Assembly (NCBI RefSeq): GCF_026745355.1
Contig: NC_079208.1
Span: forward strand, 60,622,892 to 60,686,891
DNA: 64,000 nt
DNA from: Beta vulgaris subsp. vulgaris
Taxonomy: Eukaryota > Streptophyta > Magnoliopsida > Caryophyllales > Amaranthaceae
Direction: 5' to 3'
The translations under genes were made by a program, and so were the position numbers. Shown here in pieces: positions 22,701 through 34,810 of this stretch. How positions within the stretch are numbered: position 1 is the stretch's first letter; each line of letters opens with the position of its first letter. Below the pieces are notes generated by a model. The model did no database searches and had not been told where the DNA came from. It worked only from the letters and a program-made list of their open reading frames with translations.

Positions 22701-25700
22701 AGATATCACCTTTTTTGGCCAAATCGTCTCATGCTATCTCGGATTTTTATTGTGGAAACTCCCTTGCTTGTGAGATGATCCAATTTTTGGTCAACCAATT
22801 TTTTTTCCTCATCAATGTCCAATCCAGCTATTCCACTTATTGCTTCTGGAATAAGCCCTGCCTTTTGTTTACTCACATAAGCTGGTGAAACAAGACTTTC
22901 ATATTTAGTAGCAATAAAAATCAAGTAGTGCTCGTTGTGATATTATTCAGTAAAGAAAAATAGGGAAGGTTTGTTGGTCTGATCCTTTAATTAATCCTTG
23001 TTAGCTAAAAATAGAAGCTTTTTCAGAACGAATTTGCCTGTAATCTAGGACTTCTAGGTGTGTTATGGAGGGGAACCAAGCCGGTGTTTAAGGGTGTTTG
23101 GCTCATTTGCATAGTTGCATTCTAAGGGTGCGTTCTATTCAACTTATTGGACCTAAACTTATTGGAACTTATCTGAACTGAACTTATTGAACCTGAACTG
23201 AACTTATTGGAACTTATTAAACCTGATTGGACCTGATTCAACTTATTGGACCTGATTGATCGAACCTGATTGGAACTTATTGGACCTGATTGAACCTGAT
23301 TGACCTTATTGGACCTTATTGGAACTTATCGACCCTAATTGAAACTTATTAGACCTTATTGGACCTGATTGAAACTTATTAGACCTTATTGAACCTGATT
23401 GAAACTTATTTGACCTTATTAGACAAAAACATTGACCATGAATAACATAAATATTACCACTAACGTAAATACCACCCCTCAAAATTTTTTATGGAATTAT
23501 AATTATTATAATTCGTCCTTTAAAAAATAATGATTATTAATTATCTCTTATGATAATTAATTTAACAAAAAAATTACTATTTATATATTTGCCTATACAT
23601 AACTTTCATCACTAATATATCTAATAGTGTTGTTTTAATTTTATAAAACACTAGTAGAAAATGAAAAAATTAATTTTATAAAATACTAGTAGTTACTAAT
23701 CTAAGACGAGCAAAAGGCAGTGAACTATCATTGTGAAGGGCTTGATTATGGGCCTGATTCTCCTTTTCCTAATCAATGAAAATAAGCTGAACATTTATTG
23801 CTAACAACAACTCCTTCATTCATTTCTTCACCTTTCTTCACCTTTCATTTATTTGAATGTTACTAGAAGAAAGAGAAAAAAATGTTCAAAGTCACAGTAG
23901 CTTCAACACCTCTCAGATTTCTTCTCATTACTTCTCCTTTCTTCTCCTTTCTTCCTTCTGTGTTTTCTTTTTTTTTGTTCAAAATCTGCATAACACGAAG
24001 CCATTCTTCGTCCTTCAATTCTTCATCTGAGCAGCTTAATTATTTGACCATGATTATAATAGTTATTCAATAGCTTAATCTGCATAACATTCATATCTTT
24101 CATAGTAACGAAAACATGTTATCTCTAGTTATTTAAAGACGAATTGCAAAATATTGTAATTATTATTATTATTATTATTATTGTTAACCTTAATTATTTG
24201 ACCATGATTATAATATTATTCAATAGCAATATGAATAATCAAATAATAGACAATAATACAAGTATAATACTATACATTGTGGTATTTAATAAAAAATTCT
24301 AATAATAACATAATCAGCTAATAGTAATATGAATAATAAAATAATAGACATAATACAAATAAATAATAAAATAATAGACATAATACAAATAAATAATAAA
24401 ATAATAGACACTAATACAAGTATAATACTATATAATCATTGTGGTACTTTAATTAAAATTCTAATAATAACATAATCCGCTAATAGTGATACGAAATTAT
24501 GAATAACAAAATAGTGGACAATAATACAAATGTTTATTAAACATTGACTATTTGGACCTTATTGGACCTTATTAGACCTGATTGGAACTTATTGGACCTT
24601 ATTAGACCTGATTGGAACTTATTACACCTGATTGGAACTTATTGCACCTGATTGGAACTTATTGGACCTTATTAGACCTTATTGGAACTTATTGCACTTA
24701 TTAGACCTTATTGCAACTTATCTGAACTTATCTGAACTTATCTGAACTTATTGGACCTGAAACTTAATTTTTTAAGTTGAACAGAACGCACCCTAATTCG
24801 AGCCGAGTATGTCCCAAACTTTATTTTACACAATTTAATTTGGAAAAATTTACGAGAGAGGGTCCAATTATTACCCATTTTCTTTTATAATAAGTTCCAA
24901 CTATAGATTATTCCCTGTAGGTTTTAAGTTTACTATCTTGTGATTTTCATAGTTCATGAGTTGCTTATAACCGGTTTAAAAGGTAATATTTTTAGACGTT
25001 TGCAATCTTCGAACTTCCATCAAGTGACAAAGACCTATAAATTGGGACCAACGTTTAAAAATCTTACATTCTAAACTGGTTATAGGTAAGTCAGAACCTA
25101 TAAAAATCACAAAATGGTAAACTTGGGACCTGTAGATAATAATCCATAGCCGGGACTTATAAATGAAAATGGGTCATAGTTCGACTCCCTCATGTGAATT
25201 ATTCCTTTTAATTTTCAATCTCAACTTAACTTAACACTTAAATTGAGTTAAAAAAAATTATAACATAATTTGAAATTGTTTCATCACGAATCATATTAGC
25301 TCATAAAATATGACAACGGCTCTGTTTGGCATTACTAGCTGAAAATAAACTGAAACTGATAAGTTAAGTAAAACTGATAAGATAAAACTGAAATTGATAA
25401 GGTGCTGACACTGATAATGTAACTGATTAGTTTAACTGTTTGGCAAAATTAATTGATTAAGTTGATAAATTATTTTAGCAAAATTAGTTGTTGTCAAAAT
25501 TTTGGAAAGATTTTTCAAAATTTCAGTCACCTGATCTGATTGTGAAAAGGTAAATTTTTTAACTTATCATTTAAGTCATTTTAGCCACCTGAAATTTTAT
25601 TTTAGGTGCTCCCCAAACACTACTAATCATTTTAGCACCTAAAATATATTAACACCTTGTCATTTAATAAGGTAGCTAAAAATGCTTCCCCAAACAGAGC

Positions 25701-28700
25701 CATCCACCTTAACATTATACACATTGTCATTTGTCCCTTCTTTGAAATCCATGTAAAGCACAAATGCGGCTCGAAGGCTCCCACCACTTAAAATTAGGTT
25801 TCACCAATAGTACTTACTCTACTTAAGGGGAATGAATTGAAATTTCAAGAACTTCAATTCTACTAACCAGTTGATACATGAACAAGGATTTGCAATTTCG
25901 GGCACGTCTTGGCGAATTGCAAGATATTTTTAGCACCAAGGGTGTTGATTCCCAAAGCCGAATCATACCTACATCATAACTCTCAAGATTAGATAGATGT
26001 TGACATGTACTTCTTTTATAACGAAAAACTAACAACGATTGAATATTTTATTTCTCACAAATAATACCAAATGTTGCTAGTAATTTATTTCGGAAGGAGT
26101 AATATATATAAACTTAAAAATATATTGATAGGAATATAATATTTAGAACCCTAATAACAACACACGTAGTAATAATATTTCATTACCTCTCCTGGAACCT
26201 AGTCCGTGCAGCTCCATGAATAATAACATCAATTTCTTTGTTTATATAGCTGTTGTCATTTAATCCAAGATTTATTAATGATGTATCACCATCAACCGGA
26301 GCTAGTTTTTCAACTATGAAAGAATCGAACTCTGCACTTTGTGTTTCTCTCAGAAGCCGAAACAACTCCTCCCTTAGGATCTATTATCAGTAGAGTAGAA
26401 CTATGTGAGAAATAACATGCATGCATGCATATAATTGCATTGCTTTTCACGCACGTCAGTTGTGTTTTACCTTCACCGATAACACTTCTTTTGCACTTTA
26501 CTTTAGATGCACTTTAATCAGGTTATCAACACGAGTTGTAACCAAATGCATATACTTCCTCAAGCCCTAATTCCATGCAACATTTACTCATCATTTACAT
26601 AGTAACCACTATTTATCTACATCCTTATTTTATATTATCTCTTAAATGTATAAGAAAAAATATCGTCAAGTGTAGTCGTATTTGATATGTCTTAATAAAT
26701 ACTCGATCCCTTTGTTTTCTTTTGTTAGTTGTTTTTATTTGGAATTGGAAAATAAACCAATACAACTTTAAAAAAGGAAAGACCGGCCAGTATTTCAAAT
26801 AATATAAAATTAATTAATATTAAAGCCTCTACCCCTTTGAGTTATTGTATGTTAGACGACCAATAATGAAAACAAAAGCTTGAGGGGTAAAAGAGCAAAA
26901 AATGACTACCGAATAATGTGGAGCACATTTATTGCAGATTGAAACCAATGGAAAATTGAAGTCCTAAAACTGCACTACGTATATATTCAAAGTAAACAAC
27001 ATACTGAAGTTCACAATGGGAAATACAAGAACAACAAAAGAAAATGGATGGATTACTTTCATAATACCATCTAAGAAACAAAGGAATGCATTGGATAGTG
27101 CGTGGACATGAAATGTCGCATATACTTCATCCGTTTTTTTTTTTACTTGCAACACGTTTGACTTTCTCACTTGCCAACACATAACTTCAATCATTAATAT
27201 CTTTAGGTAGATTATTAAAAATTATAAGCATTAGACGATTGTCGGAAAATATGTGACACGAATCTAATAAAATCCCACATGGATATGTTAATCCTGAATA
27301 ATGAATCACCAAAGATAAACTAAGTAGAGTTTGTAAATAGTGTGAAATTCAAATTGTTGCAAGATAAACTAAGTAGAGTTTGTATTGAATGGTTGCTTGT
27401 AAAACGTTCTGGGAATAAAAAGTTGTCCACTATTTAGCCCATTTCCAAACTATGGAGCTGGGTTGGGGGTAGTCGGGATGCTGATGTACCGGAGGACGTG
27501 GTTAACAATACTTAACATTGCGTTTGTAGATATAAATGCTTAATCCTCTTTGGGTTTTCCCCTCCAAAAATATAAAAAATTAATATACTTGGAAAATTCC
27601 TTTAAAAATTTACTTTGGAAAGTTATTTTCAATTTTCATGAATCCCCTCAAGGCTAAAACGGCCTTTATTTTTTTGGGTTGTAAAGGTTGCATCAAAAAT
27701 ATTTTTTAAAAAAAGTTTCAACTAATTATTAGGCTCGGGATATGCTCCGAGTAAAAAAAAATTTATTTATTAATATTATACATTGAAATGATACACTAAA
27801 TAATAATTGGCCTAGTGGTTAAGACTTTAGTATACAAATTTAAAGTCACGAGATCAAACCTTATGCTATGCAACTTCTATTTTTATTTTATCATATGCAT
27901 GTGAATTATATGGAGTAAAATACTCTTAGAGAGTACGCCATATGACACCGTTCCTTATTTAAAAAATGTCTTTTGAAATATTAGTATAGATGACAATGTA
28001 AACATACCTCATCATGTAGTCTTTCAAGTGCTGACTTGTTGTCTTTGGCTCTTATAAGAAGATATAATTTCTTCACATTTGGCTGAACTCGAAGTATCTT
28101 CTCCACTAGTACTGCACTCATTTTAAAAGAGAATTAGTTATTAGGCTCGGACTATACCCCGAGTAAGAAAAAAAATTCATTTATTAATAGAATACTTTAT
28201 GATAATAACACTAAATACAACTTAGTCTAGTGGTTAAGATTTTAGTATATGTACTTGAGGTCTCAGCACTGAAAGAAGGAAGTTTAGTGCGCGTGTTGGG
28301 CCCCACATGCTTCGTCGCTTGGCTTTGCGCTTTTGTCGACTCCATAAATTCTGGTTTTGGGATTTTGGGTTTGGAAAATATGGATTTCGAATAAAAGCTC
28401 ATGGTTGGTGGTTGGGAGAGAGAGGGAGGGGAGAGGGCAACTACGGGGGTGGGGGGGAGAGGGGGACTATGGTGGTTGGGTAGTTAGGGTTAGGGTTTAG
28501 GGTGGGGTGAGTTGTTAGAGGGTTAGGGTTTTTGGGTTGAGGTTAGAGGGCTTAATTAGGGTTAGAGGGTTAATGACGAACAGAAAGTAATTGACATTGT
28601 TAGTCATTGAGGGTATTTCGTGAATTTTATTGAAATAGTAAGGGCACTGGTGCATTTTATAAAAAGCAGAAGTATCCCATAAAATTTTGGAAAACCACAG

Positions 28701-29926
28701 GAATACATGGTGAAAATCGAAAAATCAAAGGTACGAAAATAGATAGAATTCGTAAAGACTAGAATTTTTTGCACGCGATGCGTGCTTGGATTTTTTTCGA
28801 AACAAAAACTCGATTTTCTTCGGCATAAGAGTCAAAATTTGAGCATTAGACATACAAAGTATAATTGTTTTTAGTTGCAAAATTTGATTGGTTTATAATC
28901 TGTCACTTAAGTCTCTCACCATTCTTTTTTTTTTTTTTTACTTTTCAAAGTTAAATTCTATGAACAAAATAGAAATTTTATTGAATTTGTTTATGATTTC
29001 TAATATTATAATTTTTTAGTTGATTTTTGAATTAAGTACAGTATTTCATAAATTGTAAAGAAAGTGGATACTTTTATTTCAAGACAATTTTTTATAGGTT
29101 GTAGTTTGTAAGTGAATTTTTAATTTATAAAGTTTCCTCATTTTAGTGATTTGCATAACGTAAATTATGCAATTTTATGATTTTAGTTAACTTATGAGTG
29201 ATTGTTATAATTATAATTTTAGTATTTTTGTTTGAAGCCCCCTTTGATTTGTAATTGAATTTGCGATTTAGAATAGAAAGGGGGGCAAAATAGGCATTTC
29301 AAAAGAGGACATCATTACTCCCCTCTTCCCTTATATAATAGAGATATAAATATTTAAGTTAATTATCAGATAAAAGTACTAGATTTTCGAATAGGTCAAA
29401 CAATATGTTAAGATACCATCCGTATGTAAGATAAAACTAAAGGAACACAATAAACTATTGAATAAAGTCTATTCTATTTAACTTATTTTAACTTATTTCA
29501 GAAAAAATAAGATAAGATAAGATAAGATAAAATCAAATAAGACAAGATAAGATAAGATGTTAGATACATAATAAACTATCTTATAAGATCAGATAAGACA
29601 AAATAAGTTGAATCAAACATACTCTAAAAATGTATGAACAAGAACATTATTAAGTTAGACTTTTTGGAATACTTCTCTCCATGTGTAGAAAATATTAGTT
29701 GATTAATTGGCATTCAATTCAAATTTTACCCATAAAAACTAAAAAGTAACAATCCCAATGCTTATTTTAACAAATTTCATGATGGATCCCATGCATTGAT
29801 CACACGAGTTTAAAATCTAGTGTAGATTTAAGGAAAATGAAAGTCACCTTTTCCGAGGAAGCCAGTTGCTCCAGTGACTAAGATTGTTTTGTTGCAAAGG
29901 AACTCAACTGCGTTTCCCAAATTCAT
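16733..29926 (-). CDS. FAR: Alcohol-forming fatty acyl-CoA reductase, ten exons
   Basis: Exons, in transcript order: 29926-29848, 28111-28008, 26380-26187, 25968-25868, 22881-22710, 20949-20788, 18987-18906, 18384-18124, 17318-17191, 16886-16733. All junctions are GT-AG and the 1437-nt frame is unbroken (478 residues; the family is about 490-500). It reduces long-chain acyl-CoA to primary alcohol with NADPH, for wax or suberin, usually at the ER. Landmarks are the Rossmann motif TGATGFLG at 18-25, [16 protein letters not shown], the active-site YTFTK at 227-231, [17 protein letters not shown] and the C-terminal FAR_C block [25 protein letters not shown]. No plastid extension is present, so it is not MS2-like. 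The end of exon 8 ([15 protein letters not shown]) diverges from the usual SF-RYM-RYL pattern. Introns span 0.2 to 3 kb and are full of transposons. Confidence 0.92.
17662..17897. mobile_element. hAT-like MITE in reductase intron 8
   Basis: Inverted ends tagaggtgatca and tgatcacctctc, with imperfect 8-bp duplications gattgagc (17654-17661) and gatcgagc (17898-17905). The 236-bp interior contains gcccg/cgggc blocks. Non-coding. Confidence 0.65.
19860..20240. repeat. G-rich dispersed repeat in reductase intron 6
   Basis: The plus strand carries repeated runs of G (for example gggcgggggttgggggaa at 19884-19901), then gggttaggg-like telomere-style motifs, then a tail with ggtatatggtg. A related copy lies at 28266-28750. 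The four closely spaced G-runs satisfy the usual G-quadruplex pattern. Further purine-rich (ggaaagg)n DNA follows at 20300-20620. Confidence 0.6.
21061..21920 (+). mobile_element. 5'-truncated LINE in reductase intron 5, antisense to the gene
   Basis: An 860-bp insertion flanked by a 17-bp target duplication with one mismatch (21044-21060 atctatccactagagat; 21921-21937). It ends in nine A (21912-21920). It encodes the C-terminal RNase H domain of a plant [26 protein letters not shown] and [11 protein letters not shown] carry the D-E-D acids. An indel near 21730 changes frame, after which [20 protein letters not shown] continues in another frame. The long ORF is 21215-21838. The element is dead. 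Confidence 0.92.
22100..22462 (-). mobile_element. Helitron-like / tRNA-box element, one end defined
   Basis: The right end reads TCTATACTAATA on the minus strand with A before it, the same end as the element at 27722-27990. It shares the internal tagtggttaaaatttag and cacggggtcaaatctc segments. The left end is not resolved, so the start is approximate. Confidence 0.4.
23126..24793. mobile_element. PIF/Harbinger-like element with ttggacctgatt subterminal arrays, in reductase intron 4
   Basis: Inverted ends gggtgcgttctattcaactt and its complement aagttgaacagaacgcaccc (one mismatch) lie within a TAA duplication (23123-23125 and 24794-24796). About 300 bp at each end consists of irregular tandem copies of ttattggaccttattgg/cctgattgaac. 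The 1668-bp element has an AT-rich core and only a 63-codon ORF (23882-24073) of unknown nature. No transposase. Confidence 0.75.
25318..25700. mobile_element. Inverted-repeat element in reductase intron 4
   Basis: Ends ggctctgtttggc and the complement of ccaaacagagcc bound about 380 bp with inner ctgaaaataaactgaaactg and aggtgctccccaaacac motifs. A related, interrupted copy lies at 43421-44110. No clear target duplication was found, so the superfamily is open. Confidence 0.5.
27722..27990 (-). mobile_element. Short Helitron-like element with internal tRNA-like boxes
   Basis: On the minus strand it starts A|TCTATACTAATATTTC and ends with a hairpin (CTCGGAGCATATCCCGAG) followed by cctaataa and TTAG|T. 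This is close to the Helitron 5'-TC / hairpin / CTRR-T arrangement, with the C of CTRR mutated. On the plus strand ggcctagtggttaagac and agtcacgagatcaaacc look like pol III A and B boxes. A SINE origin cannot be excluded. It lies in reductase intron 2. Confidence 0.45.
28134..28264 (-). mobile_element. Partial copy of the 27722-27990 element
   Basis: Its terminus reads hairpin CTCGGGGTATAGTCCGAG, then cctaataa, then CTAA|T on the minus strand, a better CTRR end than the neighbouring copy. The tRNA-like segment tagtctagtggttaagatt is present, but the other end is lost against the G-rich repeat that follows. Confidence 0.4.
28266..28750. repeat. G-rich dispersed repeat in reductase intron 1
   Basis: A relative of 19860-20240 in the same orientation, with gggggtgggggggagagggg at 28445-28464, then several gttagggttaggg motifs, then a tail ending catggtgaaaatcg. 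The complementary strand could encode a short proline-rich stretch, but no gene is supported. Confidence 0.55.
28759..29344 (-). mobile_element. Non-autonomous Helitron in reductase intron 1
   Basis: The minus strand begins A|TCTCTATTATATAAG (right end 29344) and ends with hairpin GCACGCATCGCGTGC, a short A/T spacer and CTAG|T at 28759. These are the Helitron hallmarks of 5' TC, a 3' hairpin just before CTRR and A-T insertion. The 586-bp body is AT-rich and non-coding. The 5' end is the same as that of the large Helitron at 37587-42790, so both belong to one family. Confidence 0.8.
29466..29624. mobile_element. Small Harbinger-like MITE with (ataag)n core
   Basis: Imperfect inverted ends agtctattctatttaactta and taagttgaatcaaacatact lie inside TAA duplications (29463-29465 and 29625-29627). 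The core is repeated gataa/ataag. It lies in reductase intron 1. Confidence 0.55.
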
Positions 29927-30051
29927 TTGAGAACAAATAATTGAAGCAGAAAATCAAAGAGGAATAGAAGGTTTTAGTACTGAAAGAGAAATAAGGATTC
30001 TTAAGCAACTTATGTGAGATGGCTGCCGTGGCTCTTCAAATAAGGGTGCTA

Positions 30052-30058
30052 CTATATA
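30052..30058 (-). promoter_or_regulatory. TATA box of the reductase gene
   Basis: The minus strand reads TATATAG 126 bp upstream of the reductase ATG (29926), giving an expected leader of roughly 95 nt. Confidence 0.55.
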
Positions 30059-30157
30059 GGGAAAAAAATCTCGTTTTTTTCGTTTATTATGTGAGTAATT
30101 ATGATGAGTAGGTATGGAGATGGAAGTTAATTTTCTTTACATATATATAACAATATA

Positions 30158-30402
30158 CTACTTCTGTTTTTATTTAGTTGCAACATTTACCTTTTTGCAC
30201 AAACTTTAAGAAATAAGAAAAGAGAGTATAATTGTCCTACTTGCCCCTATTACTAGTACTCTAATTAGATGGGGAGAGAGTAGGTGAAGTAAGGGTAATA
30301 TATTTAAATTATTCCAAAAGCTTTCCTAAAAAGGGAAATATTGCAACTAATAAAAAACACCTAAAAGTAGAAATTGTTGCAACTAAATAAAAACAGAGGT
30401 AG
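30158..30402. mobile_element. Stowaway-like MITE upstream of the reductase gene
   Basis: Inverted ends ctacttctgtttttatttag and ctaaataaaaacagaggtag (one mismatch) lie within TA duplications. It is 245 bp, non-coding, and about 100 bp upstream of the reductase TATA box. Confidence 0.75.
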
Positions 30403-33400
30403 TATTGAAAGTTATCAAATGAATGGTATCACTTGACGCTATTCTCAAACTTCTAATACACATGTTTATGATCTCATTTAAAAATATTAACCATATGTGA
30501 TATGTAGCTAATAGAAATCAAATACATGACCTTTGAAATAAAATGTGAGAGTTTTGCCAGCTATTAGCTACAATTTTAATATTTAATGTTTCAAAGCAAA
30601 ACATAATAAAGTCTTATATTTATATGTACCATGAAGTCATAGACGAGCTTTTTGATTTCTAACACTTTTATTAAGGTAATAACATTCCCTCAACCCAATT
30701 CCATTGAAATTGTTATATTAAATTTATCCCCAATTCTTTGAAAGTTTTTTTTATTATTATTTTAAAAAACTTATCATGCCATAACGTGATAACGTCCATT
30801 TTCTAGTTTTCATACTAGACTAGAAAATTACGAAAAGCTAAAAAATCAATTATGAAATATATGAATAATAGTATATTTGATAATTATAACTGACTCGAAC
30901 ATCGTCCGGACCGGAATATATACTAGTATAATTATTTATTATTAGGTTGGCAATAGATAACAACCGTCCCCAGAACGTTGAATATACGTAGCTAAAATTG
31001 GAAATAATAATTACAATAAATATTAATTAAGAATTGAGTATTTCAACCCTTTCCCTTCACTTCACATGTGGCCACCTTGTTGAGAGCTCGAGAGTCTACA
31101 CACAACCGCAAGCTCCCGTCTGATAATACTATCAGGGGAAGTCTTCTTTGCCAAAAACTGGTGGAATGCTCTCCACACCAATTCAGTTGGGTGAGACAAA
31201 GGAGAGTGGAAATTCCTGTATAGGGGTGTTACACTGATTAACGCGTGATTTCAACTTACATTCCAAAACTTAAATCATTTTAGAAAATGTATTAAATGCT
31301 AAGCTAACTCCAGGGGTGCTTGTTCACAAGATCCATTATCGAAACACAAATTCTTGGGTGCAACGATTACATTATAATTTATAATATAACAAACCACAAA
31401 TCACCGTTTCTTTGTTAATAAAGGAACTCAAATGACGTGAAACAAATGAAAAAATGACACGAAATTCATGTCATTCTTTGTATACTCGATGTCATTCTTT
31501 TTAAAGTCCATATATTCATGATACATGTTATACAATAATTTATAATGTAACATGTTACATCAAGACCTACGCATTCTTATCAAAATACTTCCATTTTTTT
31601 GGGAATGTAAACTGCCATGTAGCTAGTACTCAACCACTCATGGTTGCTCGAGAGTTATTATTGATCAAGTGGAATTTATTGAGCCAACCTAGTAGCTTTC
31701 CACATTTAAATAGTAGGTCCTAAACAACGCATACAATAGATGAAACAATTCAACTTTTTTTTCTTTTTTCTCAATTTGAATTATTAATTTCTTTTATTGT
31801 TGAATAAAATTGAAAGATAGATCTCACAATAATTTATTGTGCATCCGTTTTATTCAAGAATATGTGTTCACTTTTTTTTTTTTAGGTTCATAAGTTAGTT
31901 TGTACATTATATAAAGTATATTTGTATTCCAAAACTACATTCTTAAAAAGAAACTATATTCTTACATCTATAATCTATCTATGTTTGTATTCATCCTATA
32001 CCTCCAAAAACTATTTCCTAAATTTTCTATTAAAGATCTAAAAATTGGTTTACCGTTTAGTAAGAACCTTATATGAACCCGGTGCACACTAAATTTAGTG
32101 TGCACCTGGTTGGTAATTGAAGTTAACTTCATATAATGAGTTTTATACAGATATAGTGAAACTTAGATACTATCTACTTCCTCTGTTTTTTTTATCATTC
32201 TCATTTAGAATCTTGACACTATTTATACTTAAAGAGAAGATAACAGAGGGAGAGCAATGACTATATTTTTATTAATTGTGTAGTTATGAAAGTAGTAAAG
32301 TATTTATATACTAGGATTTACAACTAATAACTAAAATCCTAAGTTAACTAACTCAACAACTAACTCAACAACTTGACTAAGCTATGAACTCCAACATATG
32401 CAATATAGCAGAGGATCTGATTTTAATGTTTTAACATACAGGAAGATGTACTTTATGTAGTATATATATCATAACACGTGCTTTAATATATAGAAAGATG
32501 TAGTTTCTGCATAATATAATAAGTGTCTGAATGATATACTGAGTGTCTGCATAATACAGTAAGAGTATGGATGACTATGGATGATATAGTGGATTGTTCA
32601 TAAATGATGTAGGATCTGCATGATATAGTATATTTCATAATGATATAGTGCGTTTCTGAATAATAGTAGGTTTCCAATGATATAGTGGATTATCTATAAA
32701 TGATGTAGATTCTGCATGATATAGTATGTGTTTGAATGATGTTTTCTGTTTGTGAATGATATAGTGGTTTTTGAATGATATAGTGGATTGTTCATAAATG
32801 ATATATCAACATTTCTGCGTATTTTTTACGTACATTTATGTGCTTTTGACTTATTGGTACACACTAGTATTAACGTCAACCGAATTCACAAAAAGTCAGA
32901 TTGTACCGTTCATACGTATAAAATAAAATAGAACATGTTTTTATCGTCAATAAATGAAAGAGGACATTGTGATTTGTGGTAGTATTGGTAGTTTTGTTTT
33001 AGTTTTTTTTTATTGGAGTAGGTTTGTTTTAGTTTGGCCCAAACGAACACACGAATTAGCTTTGTTAGCTGAACAACAAGATTGTTTGGGTAGTGAGTAC
33101 TGAGCAGTGACTCGCTCTTCTTTTTATTGCTAAACTGTTGGCCTTCACTCGATTGTTCGTTGAATTTTTATCCTAATTTGTGGTATAATAGAAAATAATG
33201 AAATTGATTTCAATTATTCCAAAAACAAAAATAAAACACGCGGCGACGTATCCAGAAATTTTAGCTTGGGATTCACGTATAAACAATATGAGAATCGGAG
33301 ATTTTTCTTCCAATATTTTCGAAAAAGTTATCCACCATCATCAATGTTACACATAAAAGAGACATGAAAGATCAATTATATATGCATAATTAAGGTGGAC

Positions 33401-33841
33401 AACATCATTTATTAGTAATGCTTGAATTAAATACCAATTTAAATATAGCTACCCACCTATTGTAGATGGGTCATTTATTAGTAAGGCTGATGAAAGAAAG
33501 ATATAGATATATGAAAATATAAGGTTAACATGACCTAAGATTGTAACAATTGTCGCAAACAATATTGATTCTAAAATATGTATAGTGATATTATTCTAAC
33601 CAATAAAATTAAGATATAAAAAACATTCTACATTATATGAATTTGGTTTTTTGAAATTTTGCCATATATCATGAGTAATTTTTTATTCATCATATACCCC
33701 CTAAATAGTTTTTTTCAATTTATATCCTCAATATTTTCAAAGTTTGTCATCTATCCTTCAATCATAAATATATTCAGTTGCTTTTAATAATTGGCGGACG
33801 TGACCTCAATTAACCTTCCTGTTGTTTCTTTTCTTTCCCAT
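30403..33841. other. Intergenic DNA without a supported gene
   Basis: Mostly AT-rich. At 32490-32800 short imperfect repeats of gatatagtggatt/tctgcatgatatag occur. A possible solo LTR is listed separately. The 64-codon ORF at 32483-32677 is a by-product of the repeat. Confidence 0.5.
32257..32396 (-). repeat. Possible solo-LTR fragment
   Basis: The minus strand starts TGTTGGAGTTCATAGC and contains a TATATAAATAC box followed by an AATTAATAAAAAT region, as in short plant copia LTRs. No partner LTR, primer site or target duplication was found, and the left limit is a guess. Confidence 0.35.
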
Positions 33842-33844
33842 TAA

Positions 33845-34807
33845 GGCTATGTTTAGTTCACCTGAAATTTTCTAATCTGAACTTATCTGATTTGATAAAA
33901 TTTACAAGATCTTATCTTTTATAAAATATATTATTACTATTATATTATTACTTTGTAATTCATTATTATGCAATACATTATAAGATCTTTTTTATAGTAT
34001 TACTATTATTATCATTTTATTTCTATCACAACTTTTACACAACTTTTATTAATAATAATAATTATTATTATCATTATTATAATAACAACAACAATAATTA
34101 TAATCATAATAATAATTATATATTATTACTAAAAATAATTATATAACCCAAGTCATTAATTTATAAGAGCACTTATAAAATGTTTTACACTTTCCCTTCA
34201 AAAAAACTGTTTCACACTTGAGAAGTGGACAGACTCAACTCTTTTTTTTCCATATAAAATAAAATAAGATATACAAACAACTATGACTTGAGCAAGAAAG
34301 AAATAGATAGCGTGCAACTTCAAATAACTAGAGAGATTTGGAATTCGGTAGGAAGAGGTATACCGAATTTAAATTTATAATTTGTATCTTGCACTTAGCT
34401 TATTTTGAAATGTAATTCAAACTTAGTAGTTTCGTTGTCATGAATTTGAGCTAACATATTTTATATATTTCTTATTTTTGCGCCAATCTTATGCTCTTAA
34501 CACGTAGCTTTTAATTTTATTATTTAATAGCAACAAAATAACTTAAAATAATAATAACAATGACTTTATAATTATAATAATGAGATTAATAATAAGTATC
34601 AATATTAATAATTAATAAGTACAACATCAACAATAATAACTCTTTTAATTTGAACAAATGTACTAGTAAATAATAGTATTAATAGTAAAAATGAGTTTTT
34701 AAATATAAGCATGATCTAATCTGAACTGATCTGATCTGATCCGATATGATCTGATATGATCTGTTTAGATCTAAAATAAGCAAAAATGAGGTGAAATGAA
34801 CATAGCC
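33845..34807. mobile_element. PIF/Harbinger-like element, longer copy of the 10172-10562 family
   Basis: The end ggctatgtttagttcacct (33845-33863) is identical to that of the 10.2-kb copy; the other end, aggtgaaatgaacatagcc, differs at two positions. TAA flanks both sides (33842-33844 and 34808-34810). The subterminal DNA again contains repeated gatct/tgatctga. The 963-bp core is AT-rich and carries no transposase. Confidence 0.78.
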
Positions 34808-34810
34808 TAA

